NCBI GenBank assembly: GCA_015067185.1
Contig: SVMZ01000008.1
Span: 1 to 64,000 of the forward strand
Length of the DNA stretch: 64,000 bases
Direction of reading: 5' to 3'
Source: Oscillospiraceae bacterium
GTDB taxonomy: Bacteria; Bacillota; Clostridia; Oscillospirales; Ruminococcaceae
The translations under genes and the position numbers were made by a program. The notes under the pieces were generated by a model. That model was given only the letters and a program-made list of their open reading frames with translations. It was not told the DNA's origin and ran no database searches. Positions 24,620 to 33,871 of this stretch are shown here, in pieces; positions within the stretch are counted from its first letter, which is position 1; each line of letters opens with the position of its first letter.

Positions 24620-27189
24620 TGGGCAATCACCTCATGGTATTGTTCAAGAATTTCCCAAAGGTAGGGATGAAGATATGCCATCTCTTGGGGAGTGAGTGTT
24701 TCGCTCAGGGAAATGGCATGGGCAATGAGGGCATCAAACCACTCCTGAGGTGTGTCGAATTCGCCGGGGAGGTCATCCAAAGCAAGCAGATCACGGCAAA
24801 TGGACATCATGAGAGCGGCTGACCGGTTATTTTCGGTGCCTTCAGAAAATGCTCTGACACAGGCAGCAATGGTATACGGCCGCATTCTCAGCAAGGCGGT
24901 ATATTCGGGTGAACTTTTATCAAATTCACCCTCTCCCTCCGCAAGATAGGAGAGAAGCTGAATTACCGATTCGGCAGGTGCTTCTTTGCAGCCAAGAAAG
25001 AGATTTGCCTTATATTCGCAGATGTGCTGTTGTTTCTCAATGATATCACCGCTGTTGAGAGCAGCTTTTATAATATCGTTCGGAAATGCTTCCTTAATGG
25101 AGGAAGTATATTTTTCTCCGTCAAGCGGCTGCCAGTAGTCAATCAGAAGATAGTCATCGAGAGTGTGCTGAAAGGTGAGAACGGAAGGAGAACTGTAGGA
25201 AGTAAGGAGCGACGGAGAGGAATCATATGCAAATGCCATGTAAGTTTCAATGAGGTAGACTTTTATAGTGCTGCCGTCACGGACTGTTTTTAATATCGTA
25301 TGGCTTTCTGTATCTAAGGCGTGAGAAGGAGAGGTTTTGTTGTGGGCAATAATCTCCTCAGAGATACGCAGATCAAGCAATTCCTCATCTGGAGAAAGAC
25401 GATTGAGGGAGTAGAGAGTGCGGAACTTGTTGTCGCTTTGCATCTCAGCAAACCAGATATAGTCATCGACCAGATAGATTCGGTTTCCGTCGGAAAGTTT
25501 ATGTTCCATAACAGAATCAAATTGTCTTGTATCGATAAAGAAACTCAAAGAGCCGTCGTGCATGTCCAACCATTCATCAAAGGTAATCTCTTTTGCAGAA
25601 GGAGAATCGGGAGAGAAGGGATACTCTGCGATGGTGGCACAGGTATAGCGATCTTTTATGATAAAGCTGTTTTCTCCAAAAGTATAGTATCTGTCCGAGA
25701 GATGATATTCAGGAGAAAATCGAGAACGATATATGACATTGGAGGTGTAAAGGCCGGAGAAACGGGAATCGGTGGAACCGGTAAAGATATCAATGATGGA
25801 GAGATACGGATCAAAGTAGTCGGAACAGGCAAGGGTATAAAAAATATTTGAGCCTTCCAACATGTTTTTTTGTTCTTCAGGAAGAGTACGGAATTCACGG
25901 CGGGAAAGGGTGAGACCGAGAGAAACGCCAATGACCTCCTTGGATTGGGTGGATAGGTATTCATGACAGGCAGTGGAATCGACCCGGATAACTTTCGGGG
26001 TGCTGGAGGGATATTGGTCAAAGAGGATAGAGGCAAAGTATTCTCCATTTTGTTCCGTTATCTCCAAAAGAGAGCAGCCGGTGGTGGTGATTGAGAAATA
26101 TCCTTTGGTATTGGCGCCGGTAAAGGTACAGGAGGAGCAAAGCAACAGCATACAGAAGGTAAGAATAACCGCAAGAGTGGAATGGTGTTTTTTCTGTGCA
26201 GCTGCAGAAATACGGGAGGAAAGTTTTCTCTTGCCTTTTCCGGCATAGGGAGAAGAGGTGCTGGCCAGAGCAAAGGAAGATTTTTGGGCGGACACAGCCA
26301 AATCGATTAAGGTGTATCCATAGGCAATACGTGACTCATCGCCAAGGAGCAAAAGGGTGCTCTCGTCACAAGCAAGTTCGGAATCTTCTTTGGAAAGGGA
26401 AGCGGCAATCCAAACCAGGGGATTCCACCACCACAGAGCAAGGCAGAGACAGCGAAAGAAAGACCAGATATGATCCCAGTGACGCAGGTGACACAGTTCA
26501 TGAAGGAGAATGTGCTGTGCAGATGTTTTGTTGGCGAGGGCATGTTTGTTCAGATAGACTGCAGGAGAAAATAGACCGAAAAGGCAGGGGGAGACGAGTT
26601 GATCTGCAAAGTATATCCTACGGTGTGCGAAACCGGTAATATCGAAGGAGTCAAATGGCAATGGGTGGCGGTGTTTGCAAAGTCTGATGAGGAAGGAAAG
26701 GTTGACGGCTGTGAAATAGAGAAGCATAACAAGCGTTCCGGACAGAGAGACTATTTGAAAAATTTTTGAAAAAGAGGTTGTGTCTAAATGGGGAGCAGAA
26801 GAAGGGGACTGAGAGGGAAAAGAAGAGGTATCTGCCAGAGAATTCTGTTCTGTATGGGTTGATACAGAAGTTTTTGAGTCCGCAGGCAGAGATTCTGTTT
26901 CGTCTATGCTGGAAATGGCATTGTCTGATTCTTTTGCGGTACCGTCAGGAAAGTGAAATATTGGATTGGTGCCGACTGTCTCGGAAAAAGATGGCGGTTC
27001 AGAAATTTCAGGAAGATAATTCAGTATACTGCCGGAGCTTTCGAAAAAGGAAAAAGGAAAAAGCAGCTTTAGCAGCACAACAGCCCAGAGGGCATAAGTA
27101 AGACGTGCACTTATTCTGCCTTTGAAAAGGCAGCGAATTAAAATCACCGAAAGGGTAAGCAGAGAGGTGGTTATGATCATATCGAACAT
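24616..27189 (-). CDS. M56-family (BlaR1-like) membrane metallopeptidase
   Basis: An 857-residue membrane sensor/protease. N-terminal membrane helices surround a zinc site HELCH (230-234, in HILLHELCHLRHWDH) with a downstream Glu in SELACDE, the BlaR1/MecR1 antirepressor arrangement. A membrane helix near residues 335-355 (LAVILTFCMLLLCSSC) follows, then an extracytoplasmic region of about 500 residues. That region lacks the penicillin-binding SxxK/KTG motifs of true BlaR1, so the signal is probably not a beta-lactam. The known role is cleavage or inactivation of the BlaI repressor on sensing. ATG 27189 has AAAGGAG 7 bases upstream. The next gene upstream is blaI-like, 24 bases away. Confidence 0.88.
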   Translation of the reverse strand: MFDMIITTSLLTLSVILIRCLFKGRISARLTYALWAVVLLKLLFPFSFFESSGSILNYLPEISEPPSFSETVGTNPIFHFPDGTAKESDNAISSIDETESLPADSKTSVSTHTEQNSLADTSSFPSQSPSSAPHLDTTSFSKIFQIVSLSGTLVMLLYFTAVNLSFLIRLCKHRHPLPFDSFDITGFAHRRIYFADQLVSPCLFGLFSPAVYLNKHALANKTSAQHILLHELCHLRHWDHIWSFFRCLCLALWWWNPLVWIAASLSKEDSELACDESTLLLLGDESRIAYGYTLIDLAVSAQKSSFALASTSSPYAGKGKRKLSSRISAAAQKKHHSTLAVILTFCMLLLCSSCTFTGANTKGYFSITTTGCSLLEITEQNGEYFASILFDQYPSSTPKVIRVDSTACHEYLSTQSKEVIGVSLGLTLSRREFRTLPEEQKNMLEGSNIFYTLACSDYFDPYLSIIDIFTGSTDSRFSGLYTSNVIYRSRFSPEYHLSDRYYTFGENSFIIKDRYTCATIAEYPFSPDSPSAKEITFDEWLDMHDGSLSFFIDTRQFDSVMEHKLSDGNRIYLVDDYIWFAEMQSDNKFRTLYSLNRLSPDEELLDLRISEEIIAHNKTSPSHALDTESHTILKTVRDGSTIKVYLIETYMAFAYDSSPSLLTSYSSPSVLTFQHTLDDYLLIDYWQPLDGEKYTSSIKEAFPNDIIKAALNSGDIIEKQQHICEYKANLFLGCKEAPAESVIQLLSYLAEGEGEFDKSSPEYTALLRMRPYTIAACVRAFSEGTENNRSAALMMSICRDLLALDDLPGEFDTPQEWFDALIAHAISLSETLTPQEMAYLHPYLWEILEQYHEVIAQ

Positions 27190-27213
27190 AGGGAAACTCC
27201 TTTCCGAGAGGGG

Positions 27214-27597
27214 TTATTTGGTTGTTGTTTCTGCACGTTTCAGAATTTGATAAAGTTCATCGATATCTTCCCGGGAAAGGGCATGATGATCTACCATGGA
27301 GGAGACCATCATATGCAGACTGCCTCCGTATACTTTGGAAAGGAAGGTTTCTGTCTCCTGTGTGGCAGCCTCTTCCTGTTGAAGAAGAGGATAGTATTGT
27401 TTTATGCGCCCCTGCTCTTCAAAACGGACATATCCTTTTTCTAAAAGGCGTGTGAGCATCATAAAAACGGTGCCTTTTGTCCATGCGGTGTCATTTTTTA
27501 GGTCATTGACAAGCTGAGAAACTGTTTTAGGAGCAGAGTTCCAAAGCAAAGACATCAATTTCCATTCTCCATCAGATAAGATACTGGTTCTTCCCAT
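27214..27597 (-). CDS. BlaI/MecI-family transcriptional repressor
   Basis: A 127-residue winged-helix repressor: N-terminal LSDGEWKLMSLLWNSAPKT and the recognition-helix region TAWTKGTVFMMLTRLLEKGY, then a C-terminal dimerisation helix. It represses its own operon and is released by the M56 protease encoded next. The start ATG 27597 has GGAG 8 bases upstream. Its promoter lies inside a dyad (27637-27687) that is the likely operator. Confidence 0.93.
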   Translation of the reverse strand: MGRTSILSDGEWKLMSLLWNSAPKTVSQLVNDLKNDTAWTKGTVFMMLTRLLEKGYVRFEEQGRIKQYYPLLQQEEAATQETETFLSKVYGGSLHMMVSSMVDHHALSREDIDELYQILKRAETTTK

Positions 27598-27636
27598 TGT
27601 AATAACTCCATTCTATGTATAGTGATAAATGAGGTT

Positions 27637-27687
27637 GGTTGACGTTTGTTGACTAAAGTATAGCACTCAAGATAACAAATGTCAACC
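27637..27687 (-). promoter_or_regulatory. BlaI-unit promoter embedded in inverted-repeat operator
   Basis: On the minus strand TTGACA (27685-27680), a 17-base spacer and TATACT (27662-27657) form a near-consensus promoter. Fourteen-base arms GGTTGACGTTTGTT (27637-27650) and AACAAATGTCAACC (27674-27687) are inverted repeats with one mismatch. One arm covers the -35 and the other the likely transcription start, ideal for repression by a dimeric regulator. Confidence 0.75.
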
Positions 27688-27772
27688 TGTTTTTTGAAAA
27701 AATTTTTACCGTCTGTTATTTTGAAAAAGTCAATTAAGAGCAAAAGAGGGCAGAAAAATCGAGAAATATATG

Positions 27773-27801
27773 TGGACAAAACACGGAGAATTTTATATAA
27801 T
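27773..27801 (+). promoter_or_regulatory. Sigma-A promoter of plsY-like gene
   Basis: TGGACA at 27773-27778, a 17-base spacer and TATAAT at 27796-27801, 30 bases before the gene. Confidence 0.75.
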
Positions 27802-27830
27802 TATATTTACACGGATAAGAAATACAAGGG

Positions 27831-28460
27831 ATGTGGTACTTCGTGACAGCTTTTTACTATTTTTGCAGTGGAATCATAGGATATCTTTTGGGCTCTTTGA
27901 GTCCATCAGCTATGTTTGCAAAGATGAAAAATAAAGATTTAAGGAAAGCCGGAACAAAAAATATGGGAGCCACCAATGCGTTATTGCTGTTGGGGAAAGG
28001 ATATGGAGCAGCTGTTATGTTGCTTGATATGGCAAAAGCGGTTTTAGCTGTTAGGTTGGCAGAATTGTTATTTCCTTCTCTGGCTTTAGCGGGGTATATA
28101 GCAGGGTGTACTGCTGTTTTTGGACATGTGTTTCCTCTTTATATGAAATTTAAAGGGGGAAGGGGATTAGCTTCTTTTGGGGGATTTGTGCTTGCTGTGG
28201 ACTGGAAGGTTTTTCTCATGCTTTTGGTGCTGGGGCTCATTCTTATGATTGTGGTAAATTATAGTTTTGTTATGCCTTTTTCTGCTGCATTCTTTTTTCC
28301 GATTTTGGAAGTGCTTAAAACAAAAAGTGTTTCCGTATGTCTGATCACCTTGGCTGCATCGGTTTTAATTATAATGAAACATTGGGTCAATGCAGTCAAA
28401 GCCAAAGAGGGAAATGATTTTAAGATCAGAGATTTTATTAAAGATAAGATTTTCTCATAA
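27831..28460 (+). CDS. plsY: Glycerol-3-phosphate acyltransferase PlsY family
   Basis: A 209-residue polytopic membrane enzyme that acylates glycerol-3-phosphate from acyl-phosphate, the partner of PlsX (also encoded in this window at 61218). The three conserved cytoplasmic motifs are present: GSLSPSAM, GTKNMGATNALLLLGK (variant of GSGNIGATN) and GHVFPLYMKFKGGRGLA. ATG 27831 is given, but GTG 27843 has a better-placed AAGGGA (27826-27831) and may be the true start. The divergence from the consensus GSGN motif suggests a paralogue. Confidence 0.85.
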   Translation: MWYFVTAFYYFCSGIIGYLLGSLSPSAMFAKMKNKDLRKAGTKNMGATNALLLLGKGYGAAVMLLDMAKAVLAVRLAELLFPSLALAGYIAGCTAVFGHVFPLYMKFKGGRGLASFGGFVLAVDWKVFLMLLVLGLILMIVVNYSFVMPFSAAFFFPILEVLKTKSVSVCLITLAASVLIIMKHWVNAVKAKEGNDFKIRDFIKDKIFS

Positions 28461-28475
28461 TATAACGAAAAAAAG

Positions 28476-28523
28476 GTCCCGTTGGGATGCAGAAAAATCT
28501 GCATTCATAGCGGGGCATTTTTT
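28476..28523 (+). terminator. Rho-independent terminator of plsY
   Basis: A two-part stem (GTCCCG with CGGGGC, and inner ATGCAGA with TCTGCAT) followed by ATTTTTT. Confidence 0.8.
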
Positions 28524-28570
28524 AAAATTATAATTTTTTCAGAATAACTCGTGCAACTTTCAAAAAGCTC

Positions 28571-28599
28571 TTGTATTTTTATAGGATATATGCTAAAAT
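28571..28599 (+). promoter_or_regulatory. Sigma-A promoter of TetR-family gene
   Basis: TTGTAT at 28571-28576, a 17-base spacer and TAAAAT at 28594-28599 preceded by TGC (extended -10). Confidence 0.7.
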
Positions 28600-28653
28600 A
28601 AAAAATTAAGAACAAATCCCTTTATGCCAGAGCAAATGAGGAGGTTGTTGTAA

Positions 28654-29364
28654 TTGATAAGAGTAGACCGAACCGAACTTACACGAAATGAGATCATTCG
28701 AGTTGCGGCAAACCGTTTTTTGAATGACGGATACACAAAAACCACGGTTGCTTCTATGGCGAAAGCATTAAATATGAGCACCGGCAATATGACCTTTCAT
28801 TTTCCGACAAAAGAGCATATGCTGGCGGAGTTGGTGGAAATACTCTGCAAGTATCAGTGGAAATTGATAGAGGAAGAAGTTAAAGAGGGTTACAGTTCTA
28901 TAATGGCAATTTGTCTGGAGTTGCTGACCATTGCATCTGCCTGTGAGCAGGATGAGGTTGCAAAGGATTTCTTCCTTTCTACCTACCGCAGTGAACTGTG
29001 TATGGAACTGATCCGCAGGAATGATAAGGTTCGAGCCAAAGAAGTGTTCAAGGAATATTGCCCAGAATGGCCAGAGGAATATTTCTCGGAAGCAGAAACC
29101 TTGGTTTCAGGTATCGAGTATGCCATATTTTTTACCACCTCCGACTCTGCACCATTGGATATTCGTGTGGCAGGTGCACTTAGAACGATTCTTTCCATCT
29201 ACAATGTTCCCAAAGAGATTCGGGACGAAAAAATCAGGAAGGTGCTTTCGATGAATTATCAAAAGCTTGGGCTTGATACATTGAAGAAGTTCAGAGAGTA
29301 TGTAGATCATACTACCGAACAAGCCCTGTTTAATCTGCTGAAGCGAAAACAGACGGCACGATAA
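28654..29364 (+). CDS. TetR/AcrR-family transcriptional regulator
   Basis: A 236-residue regulator with an N-terminal TetR helix-turn-helix: TRNEIIRVAANRFLNDGYTK then VASMAKALNMSTGNMTFHFP. The effector-binding helical domain is diverged and not assignable. The start is TTG 28654 with GAGGAGGT at 28638-28645. It is followed by a small sortase-signal protein gene; no obvious target gene is divergent, so its regulon is unknown. Confidence 0.88.
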   Translation: MIRVDRTELTRNEIIRVAANRFLNDGYTKTTVASMAKALNMSTGNMTFHFPTKEHMLAELVEILCKYQWKLIEEEVKEGYSSIMAICLELLTIASACEQDEVAKDFFLSTYRSELCMELIRRNDKVRAKEVFKEYCPEWPEEYFSEAETLVSGIEYAIFFTTSDSAPLDIRVAGALRTILSIYNVPKEIRDEKIRKVLSMNYQKLGLDTLKKFREYVDHTTEQALFNLLKRKQTAR

Positions 29365-29484
29365 TAATCTTATTGAACAAACAACGGCGAGAGCTGGTTT
29401 CTATGATCCCTATGCAGAGGAAAACGATGTGAAAACAAAAAACAATTTGCAAACTGCATACTCAGCATTGCGCTTGCACTTATA

Positions 29485-29856
29485 ATGGTACTGGGTATGA
29501 TGCCGATGATGAGCATGACGGTTTATGTGATAACACAGAGCGGGGCAAGGAAAATACCGTTTGGGTTCACCAATCTGACAGAGGATGAAAAGAAGGCTCT
29601 GGAAGAGGCAAAGGCAAAAGCCGAGGAGCTGATAGATACTATTGAGGAGATTACCTCTGAGAATGTAACCCCGGAAAACAAGAGCAATTTGGAAAATGCA
29701 AAGGCAGATATTGCAGATCTGAACTGGCCGGTTGACTCTAACTCTCCTGCAACCGGAGATATTTGGTTGTGGGTAGCTCTCTTGTTCGTAAGCGGTGCAG
29801 GAATCCTTGGAATTACACTGTATGACAGCAAAAGAAGAGCAGCAAGCAGGAGATAA
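29485..29856 (+). CDS. Small surface protein with SPATG sorting signal and damaged start region
   Basis: The C-terminus is a sortase sorting signal: SPATGD, a hydrophobic stretch (IWLWVALLFVSGAGILGITL) and a basic tail KRRAASRR. The middle is a short coiled, Glu/Lys-rich segment. SPxTG is the type recognised by class B sortases such as C. difficile SrtB, and two class B sortases lie at 21893-23986. Codons before ATG 29485 in the same frame read like a signal peptide (KKQFANCILSIALALIM) back to about 29431, but no start exists there. GTG 29429, which has GAGG 8 bases upstream, is one base out of frame across an A-run. Either a frameshift mutation, a phase-variable tract or a sequence error is likely. 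Confidence 0.65.
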   Translation: MVLGMMPMMSMTVYVITQSGARKIPFGFTNLTEDEKKALEEAKAKAEELIDTIEEITSENVTPENKSNLENAKADIADLNWPVDSNSPATGDIWLWVALLFVSGAGILGITLYDSKRRAASRR

Positions 29857-29873
29857 ATAAAATCGCAATAGGG

Positions 29874-29915
29874 AAGGCGGTAGCGTACGAAATCACTACC
29901 GCCTTTCATCATTTT
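29874..29915 (+). terminator. Rho-independent terminator
   Basis: AAGGCGGTAG (29874-29883) pairs with CTACCGCCTT (29896-29905), followed by a T-rich tract including ATTTTT. It ends the sorting-signal gene. Confidence 0.8.
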
Positions 29916-30000
29916 TGCAGCATCCATAAGGTAGTATCCTGAAATTACCTGCCTTATGTAGCGTGTGCATTGGGCATATTTTTTTATTTTTTGTATAAAA

Positions 30001-30029
30001 CAGCCCCGGTACAACTGTACCGGGGCTTT
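30001..30029 (-). terminator. Terminator of PFOR gene
   Basis: A strong stem AGCCCCGGTACA/TGTACCGGGGCT; on the minus strand it is followed by GTTTTAT and further T-rich sequence. A second small palindrome, ACCGCTGAATCAGCGGT, lies at 30033-30050 closer to the gene. Confidence 0.8.
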
Positions 30030-30066
30030 CTCACCGCTGAATCAGCGGTAAAGTTTGTGAGAGAAA

Positions 30067-33000
30067 TTACTCAGCATCGTAGGGCTTTGCAAGCTTAACA
30101 AGCTTAGCATACTTCTCTTCAGCAACCTTAGCAGCCTTCTCGAACAGAACGTCAGCTCTGTCGGGGAAGGAGCGGGTGAGGGAGCTGTAACGAACTTCAT
30201 TCTTGATGAAGTCTTCGTAAGAAGCGGTGGGAGCCTTGGAATCGAGCTGGAACGGATTCTTGCCTTCAGCAGCGATGCGCGGATCGTAACGGAAGGTGTG
30301 CCAGTAACCGGAAGCAACAGCGTTCTTGATCTCGGTCTGAGCCTGAGTCATACCGCCCTTGATACCATGGTTGATGCAGGGAGCGTAAGCAATGATGATG
30401 GACGGACCGTTGTAGCTCTCAGCCTCAGCGAAAGCCTTGACGCACTGGTTGTAATCAGCGCCCATAGCGATCTGTGCAACATAGACATAGCCATAGCTCA
30501 TTGCGATAGCAGCGAGGTCCTTCTTCTTAACTTCCTTACCGGAAGCTGCGAACTGAGCAACAGCACCTGTCGGGGTGGACTTAGAGGACTGACCGCCGGT
30601 GTTGGAGTAAACTTCGGTATCGAATACGAGGATGTTGACATCTTCGCCAGAGGCGAGAACATGGTCAAGACCGCCGAAACCGATATCGTATGCCCAACCG
30701 TCACCACCGAGGATCCAGATGGACTTCTTGGAGAGGTAATCCTTGTTCTCAACAATGTACTTAGCAACGTCGCAGTCGCAGTTTTCAACAGCGGCAACAA
30801 CAGCGTCAGCAGCAGCCTTGTTGGCAGCGCCATCATCAACAGTGTCGAGATATGCCTTGTAAATAGCCTTCTTAGCTTCGTCGTCGGTGTTGTCATAGAG
30901 ACCCTGAACCTTGGCAATCAGGCTGTCACGCATAGCCTTCTGGCCGAGGAACATACCATAACCATACTCTGCGTTATCCTCGAAGAGGGAGTTAGCCCAG
31001 GCAGGACCATAGCCCTTGGAGTTAACGGTGTACGGAGTGGAGGGAGCGGAGCCGCCCCAGATGGAGGAGCATCCGGTAGCATTGGCGATATACATTCTGT
31101 CGCCGAAGAGCTGGGTGATGAGTTTTGCATACGGAGTTTCGCCGCAGCCTGCGCATGCGCCGGAGAACTCGAGGAGGGGCTGCTTGAACTGGCTGCCCTT
31201 AACGGTGTTCTCTTTGAACTTAGCAATAACATCAGCCTTGGGCTCAAGGGTCTGGCCGTAAGCGTAAACAGCCTGCTGATCACGCTGAGAATCCAGTTTC
31301 TCCATGGTGAGAGCCTTGTTGCCCTTCTTACCGGGACATACGTTTACGCAGGAACCGCAGCCGGTGCAGTCCAGAACGGAAACGGTCATAACGAACTTGT
31401 AGCCGGGCATACCGGTCATAGCAAGGGACTTGGTGTTTGCGGGAGCGTTAGCAAGCTCTTCTTCTGTCATAGCGATGGGACGGATAACAGCATGCGGGCA
31501 GACATAAGAGCAGAAGTTACACTGGATGCAGTTTTCGGTGTTCCAGGTGGGTACGTCAACTGCTACGCCGCGCTTCTCGAATGCAGCAGAGCCCTGGGGC
31601 ATGGAGCCATCTTCACGACCAACGAAGGTGGAAACGGGAAGAGCATCGCCGCGCTGTGCGTTTGCGGGGATAAGAATATCGTTAACGAAATCAACAAGAT
31701 CCTTGCGGTCGCCGGTAGCGGTGACAACAGGCATTTCGCCCTCTGCCTCAGCCCAGCTGGCAGGATAGTCAACCTTAACAACGCCTTCGATACCGCGATC
31801 GATAGCATTGTGGTTCATAGCAACAACTTTTTCACCCTTCTTGCCGTAGGAAGCGGTAGCAGCATCCTTCATGTACTTAACAGCAAGATCAACGGGGATG
31901 ATCTCAGCGAGCTTGAAGAAAGCAGCCTGGAGAATGGTATTAACACGTCCGCCAAGACCGAGCTCACGAGCAATAGCAACACCGTCGATGGTGTAGAACT
32001 GGATGTTGTTCTGAGCGATGAAGCGTTTTACGTTGCCGGGTACACGTTTTTCAAGCTCTGCCAGATCCCAACCGCAGTTGAGCAGGAAGATACCGTTCGG
32101 CTTAATATCCTGAACCATATCGTACTTGTCGATATAGGAGGGGTTGTGGCAAGCTACGAAGTCAGCCTTGTTGATGAGGTAGGTGGACTTGATGGGCTGC
32201 TTACCAAAGCGGAGGTGAGAAACGGTTACGCCGCCGGACTTCTTGGAGTCGTAGGAGAAGTAAGCCTGAGCGTACATGTCGGTGTGGTCACCGATGATCT
32301 TGATGGAGTTCTTGTTAGCACCAACAGTACCATCAGCGCCGAGACCCCAGAACTTACAGCTGGTGGTCCCTTCCGGAGTGGTGTCAACGTTCTCACCGAT
32401 GGTGAGGGAGAGGTTGGTAACGTCATCGTTGATACCGATGGTGAATACCTTCTTAGCGGTGCACTCGCAAGCGGTCATGTTGTCATAGACAGCAATGATC
32501 TGTGCAGGAGTGGTATCCTTGGAACCAAGGCCGTAACGTCCGCCGTAAACGGGGAGAGAATCGAACTTGGAGTTCTTGAGAGCAGCAACAACGTCAAGCC
32601 AGAGAGGCTCACCCATAGCGCCGGGCTCCTTGGTACGGTCAAGAACAGTGATCTTCTTGGCGGTATCGGGGATAGCAGCGATGAGGTGCTGTGCGCTGAA
32701 TGGACGATAGAGGCGAACCTTTACGAGGCCAACCTTGCGTCCGAGAGAGTTGAGGTAATCAACAGTTTCTTCGATGGTATCGCAGGCAGAACCCATAGCA
32801 ATGATGATTTCTTCTGCGTCAGCAGCGCCGTAGTAGTTGAAGAGCTGATAGTTGGTGCCGAGCTTGTCATTGACTTTGCCCATGTATTCTTCAACAATAG
32901 CGGGAACAGCGTTATAGAAGTTGTTGCAGGCTTCTCTTGCCTGGAAGAAGATGTCGGGGTTCTGAGCGGAACCGCGGAGCTTCGGATGTTCAGGATTGAG

Positions 33001-33630
33001 AGCATCGCGGCGGAACTGATCGATAGCTTCGAAATCGGTCATGTCGCGGAGATCTTCATAATCCCAGATGTTGATCTTCTGAACTTCGTGGGAAGTACGG
33101 AAACCGTCAAAGAAGTGAAGGAAGGGAACGCGACCCTTGATTGCTGCGAGGTGAGCAACAGGAGCGAGGTCCATAACTTCCTGAACGCTCTGGGAGCAGA
33201 GCATTGCAAAACCGGTCTGACGGCATGCATATACGTCAGAGTGGTCACCGAAGATGGAAAGAGCGTGGGAAGCAAGTGCACGGGCGGAGACGTTGATAAC
33301 TCCGGGGAGCAGCTCGCCGGCGATCTTGTACATGTTCGGGATCATGAGAAGAAGACCCTGAGAAGCGGTGAAGGTTGTTGTGAGAGCACCTGCTGCAAGG
33401 GAGCCGTGTACGGTACCGGAAGCACCGGCCTCGGACTGGAGCTCAGCAACTTTAACTCTCTGACCAAACAGATTCAGACGTCCTTCGGCAGACCATTTGT
33501 CAACGGATTCAGCCATAGGAGACGAAGGAGTGATCGGGTAGATGGCGGCGACGTCGGTAAACGCATAGGATACATGCGCGGCGGCAGTGTTACCATCCAT
33601 GGTTTTCATTTTGCGTGTGATTTTAGCCAT
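30067..33630 (-). CDS. nifJ: Pyruvate:ferredoxin (flavodoxin) oxidoreductase
   Basis: A 1187-residue single-chain PFOR, the anaerobic route from pyruvate to acetyl-CoA, CO2 and reduced ferredoxin. The domain order fits the homodimeric enzyme: N-terminal pyruvate-binding domain (YPITPSSPMAESVDKWS), domain II, two 4Fe-4S ferredoxin motifs (CIQCNFCSYVCPH and CTGCGSCVNVCPG), then the TPP domain with the third cluster cysteines (GACAGCGETPY) and the TPP motif GDGWAYDIGFGG...NTGGQ. The start ATG 33630 has GAGGAGGAAAT upstream. Codon use is highly biased, consistent with strong expression. The gene is monocistronic, with its own promoter and terminator. Confidence 0.97.
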   Translation of the reverse strand: MAKITRKMKTMDGNTAAAHVSYAFTDVAAIYPITPSSPMAESVDKWSAEGRLNLFGQRVKVAELQSEAGASGTVHGSLAAGALTTTFTASQGLLLMIPNMYKIAGELLPGVINVSARALASHALSIFGDHSDVYACRQTGFAMLCSQSVQEVMDLAPVAHLAAIKGRVPFLHFFDGFRTSHEVQKINIWDYEDLRDMTDFEAIDQFRRDALNPEHPKLRGSAQNPDIFFQAREACNNFYNAVPAIVEEYMGKVNDKLGTNYQLFNYYGAADAEEIIIAMGSACDTIEETVDYLNSLGRKVGLVKVRLYRPFSAQHLIAAIPDTAKKITVLDRTKEPGAMGEPLWLDVVAALKNSKFDSLPVYGGRYGLGSKDTTPAQIIAVYDNMTACECTAKKVFTIGINDDVTNLSLTIGENVDTTPEGTTSCKFWGLGADGTVGANKNSIKIIGDHTDMYAQAYFSYDSKKSGGVTVSHLRFGKQPIKSTYLINKADFVACHNPSYIDKYDMVQDIKPNGIFLLNCGWDLAELEKRVPGNVKRFIAQNNIQFYTIDGVAIARELGLGGRVNTILQAAFFKLAEIIPVDLAVKYMKDAATASYGKKGEKVVAMNHNAIDRGIEGVVKVDYPASWAEAEGEMPVVTATGDRKDLVDFVNDILIPANAQRGDALPVSTFVGREDGSMPQGSAAFEKRGVAVDVPTWNTENCIQCNFCSYVCPHAVIRPIAMTEEELANAPANTKSLAMTGMPGYKFVMTVSVLDCTGCGSCVNVCPGKKGNKALTMEKLDSQRDQQAVYAYGQTLEPKADVIAKFKENTVKGSQFKQPLLEFSGACAGCGETPYAKLITQLFGDRMYIANATGCSSIWGGSAPSTPYTVNSKGYGPAWANSLFEDNAEYGYGMFLGQKAMRDSLIAKVQGLYDNTDDEAKKAIYKAYLDTVDDGAANKAAADAVVAAVENCDCDVAKYIVENKDYLSKKSIWILGGDGWAYDIGFGGLDHVLASGEDVNILVFDTEVYSNTGGQSSKSTPTGAVAQFAASGKEVKKKDLAAIAMSYGYVYVAQIAMGADYNQCVKAFAEAESYNGPSIIIAYAPCINHGIKGGMTQAQTEIKNAVASGYWHTFRYDPRIAAEGKNPFQLDSKAPTASYEDFIKNEVRYSSLTRSFPDRADVLFEKAAKVAEEKYAKLVKLAKPYDAE

Positions 33631-33726
33631 GGTTTATTTCCTCCTCGTTAGAATGCTCTCCCTTTTCAGGGAGAATCTTATAATAAATAGAGTGATGAGA
33701 ATGATGGTTTTAACCATTCAAAGTCT

Positions 33727-33755
33727 ATTTTAACACAGAAAAATTCAATTGTAAA
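33727..33755 (-). promoter_or_regulatory. Sigma-A promoter of PFOR gene
   Basis: On the minus strand TTTACA (33755-33750), a 17-base spacer and TAAAAT (33732-33727) preceded by TGT. The roughly 90-base leader contains a palindrome ATGGTTTTAACCAT (33704-33717) and a small hairpin (TCTCCC/GGGAGA) before the ribosome site; either might be regulatory. Confidence 0.65.
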
Positions 33756-33871
33756 GGCTTATGAGGACAAGGAAACAAATAATTTACAGCTTATTCGACC
33801 TTAAATTTTATTATTGGATAAAAAATCCAAAAAAATAGAATAGACATATGTTTTTGAGTGGATTTATAAAA

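Noticed and set aside
29366..29485. A separate small peptide gene starting at GTG 29429
   Set aside because: It would stop after about 19 codons. The hydrophobic signal-peptide reading in the adjacent frame makes a frameshifted start of the next gene more likely.
30298..33651. A 1117-codon open frame antisense to the PFOR gene
   Set aside because: The opposite strand encodes a complete, highly conserved PFOR. The antisense frame has no family resemblance and arises from strong codon bias, with few stops in that frame.
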